Positions 18,918 to 27,013 of a stretch of 64,000 nucleotides of DNA are shown piece after piece. Location of the stretch: positions 154,089 through 218,088 of the IMG/VR virus record IMGVR_UViG_3300009430_000004; one strand, 5' to 3'. The DNA comes from a virus. The notes below the pieces were generated by a model. The model was given only the letters and a program-made list of their open reading frames with translations, was not told the origin of the DNA and did no database searches. Position 1 is the first letter of the stretch, and each line of letters begins with the position of its first letter. Made by a program: the position numbers and the translations under genes.

Positions 18918-19031
18918 AAAAAATAATATGCGGGAGGTCTATCTATCCAGATATAACCTCCCTCTTCCTTAGGGTAATTGATAATTAGACTATATTTTTT
19001 AGTGTCTCAATTATCATTTATGTGTATACAC
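18918..19031 (-). ncRNA. Candidate small structured RNA, minus strand
   Basis: A bipartite promoter (19037-19066) points left into a region with no reading frame. The predicted transcript of about 115 bases has one stem from TGATAATT..AGAC with its complement (about 18981-19017). A second hairpin, GGGAGGT..ACCTCCC (18932-18962), is followed on the minus strand by ATTATTTTTTTT, an intrinsic terminator. It ends at the helicase stop codon. RNA identity is inference from promoter, structure and terminator. Confidence 0.45.
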
Positions 19032-19036
19032 AATTA

Positions 19037-19066
19037 TAATATATATCTGTGTTGGACTACTTTACG
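19037..19066 (-). promoter_or_regulatory. Bipartite CGTAAA-N14-ATATATATTA promoter
   Basis: Minus strand CGTAAA, exactly 14 bases, ATATATATTA. Directed at the candidate RNA 18918-19031; no protein gene lies immediately downstream. Confidence 0.65.
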
Positions 19067-19097
19067 GTTTTCCTAAATACAGAAAAAATAATTTAGA

Positions 19098-19113
19098 TTA
19101 TATATTATATGTA
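19098..19113 (+). promoter_or_regulatory. TATATATTAT-core promoter
   Basis: TTATATATTATATGTA, 38-53 bases before the start of 19151. It sits next to the AACA-type site 19122-19134. Confidence 0.4.
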
Positions 19114-19121
19114 GGTATCAG

Positions 19122-19134
19122 AACAAATTTATAA
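19122..19134 (+). promoter_or_regulatory. AACA-N6-TAA late-type promoter
   Basis: AACA AATTTA TAA, 17 bases before the start of the 53-residue gene 19151. Confidence 0.5.
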
Positions 19135-19150
19135 GAAGGGATGGGTTTAT

Positions 19151-19312
19151 ATGGAACCACCAAAGGTTTTAGCAGACCTTATGAAACCTTTGACTCAAAG
19201 GAACATACAATTGGCGACAGAAACGCCAGAAGAAAAAATGCAACGAATAAAAGACCAATTTGGTCTTTACCATGGTCCTGGTAAAAGGAAGAAAAAGAAG
19301 AAGAAAAAATAA
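19151..19312 (+). CDS. Hypothetical small protein with polylysine tail
   Basis: 53 residues, MEPPKVLADLMKPLTQ to a tail GKRK followed by six more lysines. The ATG at 19151 follows AAGAAGGG and GATGGG at workable spacing; a competing ATG at 19141 is in another frame and abuts the site. The very basic tail suggests nucleic-acid contact. Function unknown. Confidence 0.6.
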   Translation: MEPPKVLADLMKPLTQRNIQLATETPEEKMQRIKDQFGLYHGPGKRKKKKKKK

Positions 19313-19334
19313 ATATAAAAGGAGGGTGGGTTAA

Positions 19335-19613
19335 ATGGATTTAGAAAAATTGCAACAAATTATTGCTTACCTTGGAGGAGAGAATAAAATAGCAGGATTT
19401 GTATTTGACAATAGTGGAAGAAGACTATTTGAGAAAGATTTCAGTCTTGCTAAATATCTCATTCCTGATACTGAAGTTTTAGTATTTGTGGAAAAGGATG
19501 GTTATGGAAACACGTTTAAAGTGTTTAAAGCAGTTAGTGATATCCAGACTGTAATAGGAGTCGATGATGTTGCTACCATAGACCACATAGATACAAGATT
19601 TATAAGCATGTAA
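19335..19613 (+). CDS. Hypothetical protein
   Basis: 92 residues after AGGAGGG. Mixed alpha/beta (MDLEKLQQIIAYLGGENKIAGFVFDNSG). Closed by the terminator at 19621. Function unknown. Confidence 0.65.
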   Translation: MDLEKLQQIIAYLGGENKIAGFVFDNSGRRLFEKDFSLAKYLIPDTEVLVFVEKDGYGNTFKVFKAVSDIQTVIGVDDVATIDHIDTRFISM

Positions 19614-19620
19614 AAAGAAT

Positions 19621-19662
19621 ATGTATATAGTAGGATTTTATTCTACTATATACATATTTTTA
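19621..19662 (+). terminator. Intrinsic terminator
   Basis: ATGTATATAGTAG pairs with CTACTATATACAT (19643-19655), followed by ATTTTTAAT. Confidence 0.75.
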
Positions 19663-19685
19663 ATCTATATAAAGGAGGTGGGGTA

Positions 19686-20000
19686 GTGTTTGGTTTGAAA
19701 GATTCAAATATGCCTGTAACAGAATTTGATAGAGACCCTAGGAAACAAGAACTATTAGACAGATATAATCATGGAGACCCTATAGTAAAGAATGTAGTAG
19801 ATAGACTCAATGATTTAAAGTTTAATAAATCAGAAACAATTGATTGGGTCCGATATACTATCGTTAAAGAATTTGAGGATGTTATCTATTATTGCATGAA
19901 AGCTTATCAGGCTATATTGTCAGAGAAGGTTTCAAATGCTGGTAGTATATTTATCGTAGACAAATTATTTACGGTGGATGAGTTGACAAAAAAGGATTAG
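19686..20000 (+). CDS. Hypothetical protein (GTG start)
   Basis: 104 residues. GTG at 19686 lies shortly after AAAGGAGGTGGGG, and no ATG fits as well. Helical, acidic (EFDRDPRKQELLDRYNHGDP). Function unknown. Confidence 0.65.
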   Translation: MFGLKDSNMPVTEFDRDPRKQELLDRYNHGDPIVKNVVDRLNDLKFNKSETIDWVRYTIVKEFEDVIYYCMKAYQAILSEKVSNAGSIFIVDKLFTVDELTKKD

Positions 20001-20030
20001 ACCAAATAAATTATAAATTATAATTGGGAT

Positions 20031-20043
20031 AACAGTTAATTAA
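20031..20043 (+). promoter_or_regulatory. AACA-N6-TAA late-type promoter, distal site of gene 20138
   Basis: AACA GTTAAT TAA, about 95 bases before gene 20138 and upstream of a TATATATTAT-core site. It may be one of two tandem promoters. Confidence 0.45.
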
Positions 20044-20064
20044 GAAATTTAACTGATATTTCAG

Positions 20065-20084
20065 TTATATATTATTATGCTGTA
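20065..20084 (+). promoter_or_regulatory. TATATATTAT-core promoter of gene 20138
   Basis: Core followed by TATGCTGTA, a continuation nearly repeated at 57864-57883. Confidence 0.5.
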
Positions 20085-20137
20085 ATCAGTAAATAAATAA
20101 TCAAAAAAATAATTATATTATTAGGAGGTAAACAATC

Positions 20138-20617
20138 ATGGCTAAAGGAAAAAGAAAATTCGTTGAGAAAATCGCTCGTATTAAGGAGCTTCAGAAAGAG
20201 GCTGAAAAGGAAAGAAGAAAGGCGATAATTGAGTGTGCTCACCAAAATGAAAAAGGCAAGCTCAAGATTCACCCAGTTAACGAAAAGGGTGATTATGAAT
20301 GTAAATACTGTGAAGAGCAGTTCAACATGAACTCCATCAGCAGAAGTAACATTGAGGACGCAATCGAAACAATGCACAATGCTATTCAGCAAATCAGATG
20401 TTTCTCTGATCCTGAGGACGATGCTAAGCTTGTAAGATTACTTGGCGAACTTGACTTCAACATGCAGGAAGTTGGCGAGCTCTATGAGAGAATCGTTAAC
20501 CTATACGGCAAGAACAAGAAGAAGAACAGGGGTGACAAGTACAAAGATCATGATAGCTTCGGTAGCTACGGTGCATCCTCATTAAGCTTCATTGGTGGCG
20601 GAAAGAAAAATAAATAG
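20138..20617 (+). CDS. Highly expressed zinc-ribbon-like protein
   Basis: 159 residues. The N-terminus is strongly basic and helical (MAKGKRKFVEKIARIKELQ). It continues with C-A-H, then YECKYCEEQF, a C-x2-C pair that with the earlier Cys/His could bind zinc. The C-terminal tail is Gly/Ser-rich (GSYGASSLSFIGGGKK). Codon use is richer in C/G-ending codons (GGC, CGT, AAG, CTT) than its neighbours. The leader AATTATATTATTAGGAGGT is shared with 34882 and 45350. Strong expression is inferred; function unknown (nucleic-acid binding possible). Confidence 0.7.
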   Translation: MAKGKRKFVEKIARIKELQKEAEKERRKAIIECAHQNEKGKLKIHPVNEKGDYECKYCEEQFNMNSISRSNIEDAIETMHNAIQQIRCFSDPEDDAKLVRLLGELDFNMQEVGELYERIVNLYGKNKKKNRGDKYKDHDSFGSYGASSLSFIGGGKKNK

Positions 20618-20650
20618 TAGAAAGCTGCATCAGTCTTTTTAGGTAGCGGA

Positions 20651-20689
20651 TGTGTAAGATGGAGTACTCCATCTTACACATTCATTTTT
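20651..20689 (+). terminator. Strong intrinsic terminator after 20138-20617
   Basis: A perfect 30-base palindrome (20651-20680) followed by TTCATTTTTG. Confidence 0.85.
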
Positions 20690-20804
20690 GTCTGTTTTAC
20701 AGACAATTATTTTTTGTATCAAAAGAAATTCCAATACGTAAGGGCGTAATAAATTACAAACTAACAAACATTATATTGGAGTATATTTAAGAAGGGGTGA
20801 TATA

Positions 20805-23231
20805 ATGGAAAAGTTTGTAGATGATGTTATAGAGCATAAAGAGGATGACATCGAGAAAATACAGACTAAACCCAATATGTATATCAGCTACTCAGGTAGA
20901 AGGGGTTCTAAACAGTTAGCTTATGAAAACATCAATAATGGTATTGATGAATGCATTAACCCTAATTCACCTGGAGATGAGATTGATATTGTAATTGATG
21001 AGACTGAAAACTCAATAAGTGTAACCGATAATGGTAGAGGAATTCAGTTTGAAAAGATGGAACTTGTCTGTACAAAGTTACAGGCTGGAAGTAAATTTAC
21101 TAGAGAGGGAAGCGGTGGTTCTGCTGGTGAAAACGGTGTAGGTATGACCGCTATGAATGCTCTCTCAGACTGGTTTGAAATCATTTCATATAGATATGGT
21201 GAAAGAGCCAAGGTAAGATTTGAGTTAGGAAAGCTAGTTCAACCTCTTACTGTAAAGAAAGTATCTGGGGATAAACATGGAACAACGGTCGCATTTAGAC
21301 CATCATCTATGTTCCTAGGAGAAGATTGTGCTATAGACTCTGATGAGTTATTGGCATGGACTGAAAAAATTATTTGTTTAGTACCACCTGAAATAAAGGT
21401 AAACTTTAATGTGATTAAGAAAGGAAAAGAATCAACAATCCAAAAGAAATTTAGAAATAAAAATGGTCTTTACGACTATTGCAAGAAGTTGGCTAAAAAG
21501 CCGCTTATAGACCCAATTCATTTTATGAGAACAATGAAAATGATGGAGAGAGTGAATACAATAACACCATCTAATTTAGATGATGCTATGAAATCACCAA
21601 ACTCGACATTTAAAGACGTAGAACGCTTTATTGGGCTAGAAGTGGCATTTACGTTCAATTCTGGTAGTGTAGACATGGTTGCTGATTCATTCTGTAATTT
21701 TATTAACACAGTAGAGAATGGTGTGCATGTAGATGCAGTTAAAACAGGTATATTACAATACCTAACTAAACAGACAAAAGATATGATGTCTGAGAAGGAA
21801 GCTAAGAATATTGATATAACCTTTGGTGATGCAGCTCAAGGTTTAGTATTAACAGTATACTTGAGCACTAATATGCAACCTCAGTTTGCATCTCAGACTA
21901 AAGAGAAGTTAACAAATAACGATTTCTTCAAACCTCTAAGAGATATGTCTTATAGAGCTTTGGATGAATATTTTAAGAAGAATACAAAAGAGCTGAAGAA
22001 GCTTACTGATATGATAAAGACTAATGCTAAGGCTAGAATAGAAGCCAACAAGGTTAGAAACTCAGTCATTAAAGGTGAGACAACTTCACTCGATGAGCAT
22101 AAATTAAAGAACTTTGCTCCTGCAAATAATAAGGGTAGAAATGAGTATAGAGAGTTATTCTTGATAGAAGGAGACTCAGCAATGGGCTCTGCTAGACAAG
22201 GAAGATTCGATAATGACACTCAAGCACTATTTGCCCTTAAGGGAGTCCCCCTAAACTCATTTAGCTTAAAGCTTGACAAAGTATTATTAAATGATGAGTT
22301 TAGAGGATTAACAAAAGTCTTAGGTTGTAACATAGGAGAAAGATTTGACATAACTAAGTTGAAGTATAAGAAGATTATCATCATGACTGACGCAGATATT
22401 GACGGTAATAGAATTACATCACTTATTTGTGCATTCTTCTTAGTGCATATGCCTGAGATAGTAAAACAAGGTTATCTGTATAAAGCAGTTACGCCTTTAT
22501 ATAAAATAAAGGATAATAAGAAACCTTTCATACTCAATAAACAAGAGTACATTGAAGTCTTTGAGGAAAGAGTTAGAAAGAACATCAGACTTATTAATCC
22601 TGAAACAAAGGTTGTATTCAAGGAAAAAGATATGAAGGAATTCTTGTTAAATAACAGAGAATACCTTGAAGAATTAGATAGAGTAGCAAATCATTTCGCA
22701 GTACATCCTATGATAGTTGAATTCTTAGCTATACATATGGATGATAGCGACTTCCTCAAAAAGCTTAGAAAGAAATTCCCTGAATTGAAAGTTGATGAAG
22801 ACAATGTATTGTCAGGTATATATGAAGGTAGATATCAGAATATAATACTTGATAAGATATTCAATAAAAGAGTCAACACTTTGAAGACTCTTATTAGAGA
22901 AGTCAATCAGAATAAAGCTTATTACATTCTTCATGAAGTTAGAGGTAAGGAGTTCGAAGATAGAGGGTTAATGTCAATCGGTGAGTTGTTAACATTATGT
23001 GAAAAGTTCCAACCTGAGATAGAAATGAGGTATAAGGGACTTGGTGAGTTAGACCCAGCTAAACTAAGAGAAACAACTCTTGACCCGAATAATAGAATAC
23101 TTATCAAACTTACTCTTGAAGACTTGGAAGCAGAGTTAACTAAGTTTAGAATATTACACGGAGATGACTCTGAAGAAAGAAAGAAGCTTATGGCACACTT
23201 CAAAATCAATAGGGAAGATCTTGATAACTAA
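20805..23231 (+). CDS. DNA gyrase/topoisomerase IV subunit B
   Basis: 808 residues. The GHKL ATPase shows NGIDECIN (about 45), VTDNGRGI (about 73) and GENGVGMTAMNALSDW. TOPRIM shows LIEGDSAMGSA (about 454) and MTDADIDGNR (about 528). The C-terminal RYKGLGELDPAKL is near 741. About 150 residues are inserted between TOPRIM and RYKGLGE, as in long Gram-negative GyrB, unusual for a phage of Gram-positive bacteria. With 23306-25705 it forms a type II topoisomerase that would relieve torsional stress during phage replication. Confidence 0.93.
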   Translation: MEKFVDDVIEHKEDDIEKIQTKPNMYISYSGRRGSKQLAYENINNGIDECINPNSPGDEIDIVIDETENSISVTDNGRGIQFEKMELVCTKLQAGSKFTREGSGGSAGENGVGMTAMNALSDWFEIISYRYGERAKVRFELGKLVQPLTVKKVSGDKHGTTVAFRPSSMFLGEDCAIDSDELLAWTEKIICLVPPEIKVNFNVIKKGKESTIQKKFRNKNGLYDYCKKLAKKPLIDPIHFMRTMKMMERVNTITPSNLDDAMKSPNSTFKDVERFIGLEVAFTFNSGSVDMVADSFCNFINTVENGVHVDAVKTGILQYLTKQTKDMMSEKEAKNIDITFGDAAQGLVLTVYLSTNMQPQFASQTKEKLTNNDFFKPLRDMSYRALDEYFKKNTKELKKLTDMIKTNAKARIEANKVRNSVIKGETTSLDEHKLKNFAPANNKGRNEYRELFLIEGDSAMGSARQGRFDNDTQALFALKGVPLNSFSLKLDKVLLNDEFRGLTKVLGCNIGERFDITKLKYKKIIIMTDADIDGNRITSLICAFFLVHMPEIVKQGYLYKAVTPLYKIKDNKKPFILNKQEYIEVFEERVRKNIRLINPETKVVFKEKDMKEFLLNNREYLEELDRVANHFAVHPMIVEFLAIHMDDSDFLKKLRKKFPELKVDEDNVLSGIYEGRYQNIILDKIFNKRVNTLKTLIREVNQNKAYYILHEVRGKEFEDRGLMSIGELLTLCEKFQPEIEMRYKGLGELDPAKLRETTLDPNNRILIKLTLEDLEAELTKFRILHGDDSEERKKLMAHFKINREDLDN

Positions 23232-23232
23232 T

Positions 23233-23259
23233 GGGCTAGAAATCTAGCCCTATTTTTTT
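23233..23259 (+). terminator. Intrinsic terminator after topoisomerase B
   Basis: GGGCTAGA-AA-TCTAGCCC followed by TATTTTTTT. The next promoter core starts immediately afterwards. Confidence 0.85.
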
Positions 23260-23262
23260 AAA

Positions 23263-23276
23263 ATATATATTATTGA
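23263..23276 (+). promoter_or_regulatory. TATATATTAT-core promoter of topoisomerase A
   Basis: ATATATATTATTGA directly behind the terminator and 30 bases before the start at 23306. Confidence 0.5.
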
Positions 23277-23305
23277 TATAGCAATGATGAGGGAGGTAAT
23301 TGTTA

Positions 23306-25705
23306 ATGGGAAAGAAAGAAAAAAAGAAACGTAATAAAACTGCCGATTATAACGGCAATATAGAAATACGTAATATAGGAAATGAATGTACAGCACTTAT
23401 GAAGATATTCGGTGCTAACAATAATCTTATGAGGCATCTTCCATTCGTAACAGATGGATTAAAGCCTGGTGAGAGAAGAATACTTTATACAATGTATGAG
23501 GAGCTTAAAGCTGTATATAATGGTAGATTTAAAAAGGTATCTGCTATTGTAGGGCAGACATTATTCTATCACCCACACGGTGAAGCTCCAGTATATGATA
23601 CAATAACAAAATTAGGTCAGCCATGGAATAACATTCAATGTCTAGTAGATGGAGGAGGAAACTTCGGTTCACCTATGGGAGATGATGCAGGAGCTTCTCG
23701 TTACATTGAGGCAAGATTGAGCTTCTATTCCCATAAGTGTTTCTTTGAAGAGTTTAGTCCTAACATAGTAGATATGAAGCTCAATTATCTTAATGATAGA
23801 AGAGAGCCTGAATATCTTCCATCAAGATATCCAAATGTGCTGATTAATAATACCTTTGGTATAGGTTATGGAGTTGCATGTGGTCTTCCTACTTATAATC
23901 TAAAAGAAGTTTTAGCTTTAACCATAAAACTTTTGGATGACCCAGATTATGAAGATGTAACTCTTATACCTGATAGTCCAACAGGGGCTTATGTTATAGA
24001 TGAAGGACAATTTAAAGAAATATCTGAGACTGGAAAAGGTAAGTTTAAAATGAGAGGTGTTATGGACATTAATGAAACTGAGAACACCTTGACTATTAGA
24101 TCAGTACCTCTACAAGTTTCAGCAATTGATGTTAAAAATGACATCATATCATTATTTGAGGAAAATAAGATACAGGGACTAAAGGATATTAGGGACGACT
24201 CTGATATCGGTTATATCGAGTTGGTTCTATATCTTAAGAAAGAAGTAGACCCAGTATCCATAATGCATACTATATACACTAAGACAAATATGGAGAAGAC
24301 ATTCCCTGTAAACTTCAAATTAATTGATGATTATGAGGATTTCGACTTCAATGTAAGGTCTTTACTTCTTAACTGGATTGACTTCAGAAGAGAAACAAAA
24401 AGAAGACTTTACAATCATAAGCTCATTAGAGCTAGAGAAAGACAGCATATTCTCGAGATACTATTATTCATATTAAATAAGGATAATGCTGAGAAAACTC
24501 TGAAGATTGTAAAGCAGTCTGAAAATAAGAAAGAAATTATAAGTAAGCTTATGAAAGAATATGGTATATCATCATTACAAGCGGATACTATTTCGGAGAT
24601 GAAAATGACTGCATTCTCAAAGGAAGCTTATAAGAGATACGTGGAAGAGAAGAAAGATATTGACGACAAAGTTGAAAAGTTTGAGAAAATAGTACGTTCC
24701 TCAAAGAAAATAGACAAGATGATTAAAGAAGAACTTGAGGAAGGTATCAAACTATTCGGAGAGGATAGAAGAAGTAAGGTAATCACAATTGATGGTGAAA
24801 CTAAGATAAGAGATACTAATCACTTAGTTGTATTGACATTGAATGGTTTCATTAAGAAACTACCTGATAAGTCAACAACTATAGGATTTATCAATCAAGG
24901 TGACTATCCAATTGAAATTATCGAGATTAAGAATACTTCTGATTTACTAATCTTCGATGAGACAGGAAAGATTTCTAAGTTGCCAATACATCTATTACCT
25001 AATAATGATTTGAACGGTGAGGGTGATAAGATAAGCAAGTATTGTGCAATCAATGGAAAGATTACAACAATAATTCCAAAACCTACAGATTTAGTGTTGT
25101 CTCAAGTTAAAGTACCAATATACTTCTTAATGGTTACAAAGAAAGGTGTCATCAAGAAGACTTTAGCTAATCATTATACTAACATCAAGAATGAGTTGTT
25201 AGGTATGATAGTTAAAGATGGTGATGAACTGAAATCAGTTAAGTTGTTAGCTGGAGATAAGAATGTCGTTATTTATACTAATAAAGGTTTTGGTGTAAGA
25301 ATATCTTCAACTGAAATAAAAGAAACTAGCAGAATGAGTATAGGTGTTAAAGCTATTGAAATGGGACTTGATGAAGAAGTCATAGGGATGGATATAGTTA
25401 ATGAGAAAGATAAATATCTATTCTGCTTAACCAATAAAGGCACAGGAAAGAAATCTTCATTGGACACTTTTGCTGTGATGGATAGGAATAGTAAACCTCT
25501 AAGATTAGTTACTTTGGATGCTGACGAGGATTTAATGTTGGTTAGAGTGGTTAAGGGTAACGAGGTTTATAAAGCATATCTAAAGAATACAGTTGAAGAA
25601 ATCAAATTGCAGGATGTAATAGAATTACCTAGATTATCTAAAGGTAAGAAACTAATTCCTGTAAGAAAAGGTGAGGTAATAATTGATATAAAAGAAGTGA
25701 AGTAG
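23306..25705 (+). CDS. DNA gyrase/topoisomerase IV subunit A
   Basis: 799 residues from ATG 23306, nine bases after GGGAGGT. The breakage-reunion domain has FYHPHGEAPVYDTI, DDAGASRYIEARLS (catalytic Tyr about 133) and NNTFGIGYGVACGLPTYNL. The C-terminal third is a beta-pinwheel with repeated units (GVRISSTEIKETSRMSIGVKAIEM). No clear QRRGGKG GyrA box is present, so negative supercoiling ability is uncertain and a topo IV-like role is possible. It pairs with 20805-23231 and is transcribed separately. Confidence 0.93.
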   Translation: MGKKEKKKRNKTADYNGNIEIRNIGNECTALMKIFGANNNLMRHLPFVTDGLKPGERRILYTMYEELKAVYNGRFKKVSAIVGQTLFYHPHGEAPVYDTITKLGQPWNNIQCLVDGGGNFGSPMGDDAGASRYIEARLSFYSHKCFFEEFSPNIVDMKLNYLNDRREPEYLPSRYPNVLINNTFGIGYGVACGLPTYNLKEVLALTIKLLDDPDYEDVTLIPDSPTGAYVIDEGQFKEISETGKGKFKMRGVMDINETENTLTIRSVPLQVSAIDVKNDIISLFEENKIQGLKDIRDDSDIGYIELVLYLKKEVDPVSIMHTIYTKTNMEKTFPVNFKLIDDYEDFDFNVRSLLLNWIDFRRETKRRLYNHKLIRARERQHILEILLFILNKDNAEKTLKIVKQSENKKEIISKLMKEYGISSLQADTISEMKMTAFSKEAYKRYVEEKKDIDDKVEKFEKIVRSSKKIDKMIKEELEEGIKLFGEDRRSKVITIDGETKIRDTNHLVVLTLNGFIKKLPDKSTTIGFINQGDYPIEIIEIKNTSDLLIFDETGKISKLPIHLLPNNDLNGEGDKISKYCAINGKITTIIPKPTDLVLSQVKVPIYFLMVTKKGVIKKTLANHYTNIKNELLGMIVKDGDELKSVKLLAGDKNVVIYTNKGFGVRISSTEIKETSRMSIGVKAIEMGLDEEVIGMDIVNEKDKYLFCLTNKGTGKKSSLDTFAVMDRNSKPLRLVTLDADEDLMLVRVVKGNEVYKAYLKNTVEEIKLQDVIELPRLSKGKKLIPVRKGEVIIDIKEVK

Positions 25706-25732
25706 GGGTATCCCCTACTTCACTCTTATTTT
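25697..25732 (+). terminator. Intrinsic terminator overlapping the end of topoisomerase A
   Basis: GTGAAGTAGGGG pairs with CCCCTACTTCAC (25712-25723), followed by TCTTATTTTA. Confidence 0.8.
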
Positions 25733-25748
25733 AAAGGAGTTGAAAATA

Positions 25749-26378
25749 ATGACAATCAATTTCTATGATGTTGTAACAAAAATGAATGAATTAAAGAATA
25801 AGGTATCATATATAAGGATAGATTTTAATATTGAACAAATAAAACCTGAGAATCAAGATGCCCCTATAATAACACCAAGATACACGGTTGCTTTTATCGA
25901 GCCACCTAGATTTATTGTAAAGATAAAAATATATAAATCTTTGCATGATATGTTATTGAGGGAGATTGAATTTGACTTAAGTCAGTTCAATGTAGCATTT
26001 GAATATGTAAAGGCATTATGTATCACAGATGACCATGATCGTCATATTAGCACAATAGTCTATAATTATAATTCGGCTCAAATAGAACAACATATGGAGA
26101 AGGTAAAGAACTTCTACAGCTTCGTTGGTAATTTCAATATTAGGAATGGTGTCTATAGATCGGTTGAAGAAGCTTATAATTCCTTTGAAGCTTATAGTAG
26201 AAGATTCTATGCTTCATTTGCTTCCAGAATACCACCTATAGAGATGGGTAAGATAAATAATATGAAAGAAGAAATGAAGCAGTTATCAAGGATAATAATG
26301 GATGAGAAATATATGTATATTATAAAGGACACATTAAACTTCTCATTGTTGGATGATGAGAAACTATACTGGTTATAA
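25749..26378 (+). CDS. Hypothetical protein
   Basis: 209 residues from ATG 25749, ten bases after AAGGAG; the upstream in-frame TTG is too close to the site. N-terminal half beta-rich, C-terminal half helical (MGKINNMKEEMKQLSRIIMDEK). It reads through from the topoisomerase region with only a terminator between. Function unknown. Confidence 0.7.
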   Translation: MTINFYDVVTKMNELKNKVSYIRIDFNIEQIKPENQDAPIITPRYTVAFIEPPRFIVKIKIYKSLHDMLLREIEFDLSQFNVAFEYVKALCITDDHDRHISTIVYNYNSAQIEQHMEKVKNFYSFVGNFNIRNGVYRSVEEAYNSFEAYSRRFYASFASRIPPIEMGKINNMKEEMKQLSRIIMDEKYMYIIKDTLNFSLLDDEKLYWL

Positions 26379-26408
26379 AAGGAGGATTATCCTCCTTTAT
26401 TTTTTTTC
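26377..26408 (+). terminator. Intrinsic terminator
   Basis: AAAGGAGGA-TTA-TCCTCCTTT followed by ATTTTTTTT. Confidence 0.8.
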
Positions 26409-26419
26409 CAATTAATTGG

Positions 26420-26432
26420 AACAAATTAGTAA
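26420..26432 (+). promoter_or_regulatory. AACA-N6-TAA late-type promoter
   Basis: AACA AATTAG TAA, 24 bases before the start of 26457. Confidence 0.5.
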
Positions 26433-26456
26433 TTACCATAAGAAGGGGAGATGGGG

Positions 26457-26975
26457 ATGGATAGACAACCAAGGATTATAGATGAAACCTTTTTAATGGA
26501 GTTCGCTAAATCCTATAACACACTGAAAGACGATGGCATGATTCCAGTTGGCATCAAAAAGAAGCTAATGGTTGAATTTGAATGCAAAGAATCGTCTTAC
26601 TACAGATATCTTCAACTAGCAAGAGATAAAGGGTATGTGTCCGACAGTTATGAGGAGAACACGACAGCTATGAGAAAAAGAGAAGCCAAACTCAGAGAAG
26701 CTCATAAAGTTATTGAACCTGATATGGCTGCAACTCTTAGAGAGATACTGTACGGTAATGAAACAAAGGTAGAGGAGAAAGCTCCTGAAAAAGAAAGCGA
26801 CATATTTATAAGTTTACATAGTGGTTATGAAGACTCTAAAGATGCTGAAAAATATTTTGTTGTAAAAGAGGAGTCAAGTATCGCTCAACCCACGCCAGAA
26901 CCGCCCAGTAGGGTTAAACCTTCAATCGGTACTATCTTGATGGATTACGTCAAGAAAATTTTCACAAAAAGATAA
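26457..26975 (+). CDS. Hypothetical protein with helix-turn-helix-like N-terminus
   Basis: 172 residues from ATG 26457, six bases after AAGGGGAG; ATG 26451 abuts the site. Residues 8-60 (FLMEFAKSYNTL, KKKLMVEFECKESSYYRYLQLARDKGYV) look like a small winged or homeodomain-like helical unit. The rest is charged and flexible with a Pro-rich stretch (TPEPPSRVKP) before a helical C-terminus. Possible DNA-binding or assembly factor; not recognised. Confidence 0.6.
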   Translation: MDRQPRIIDETFLMEFAKSYNTLKDDGMIPVGIKKKLMVEFECKESSYYRYLQLARDKGYVSDSYEENTTAMRKREAKLREAHKVIEPDMAATLREILYGNETKVEEKAPEKESDIFISLHSGYEDSKDAEKYFVVKEESSIAQPTPEPPSRVKPSIGTILMDYVKKIFTKR

Positions 26976-27012
26976 GATATACGGCTAAAAACCGTATATC
27001 TTATCTTATTTT
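26971..27012. terminator. Bidirectional terminator between convergent genes
   Basis: GATAAGATATACGG pairs perfectly with CCGTATATCTTATC around a CTAAAAA loop, with an A-run on the left and TTATTTTTTT on the right. Confidence 0.85.
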
Positions 27013-27013
27013 T

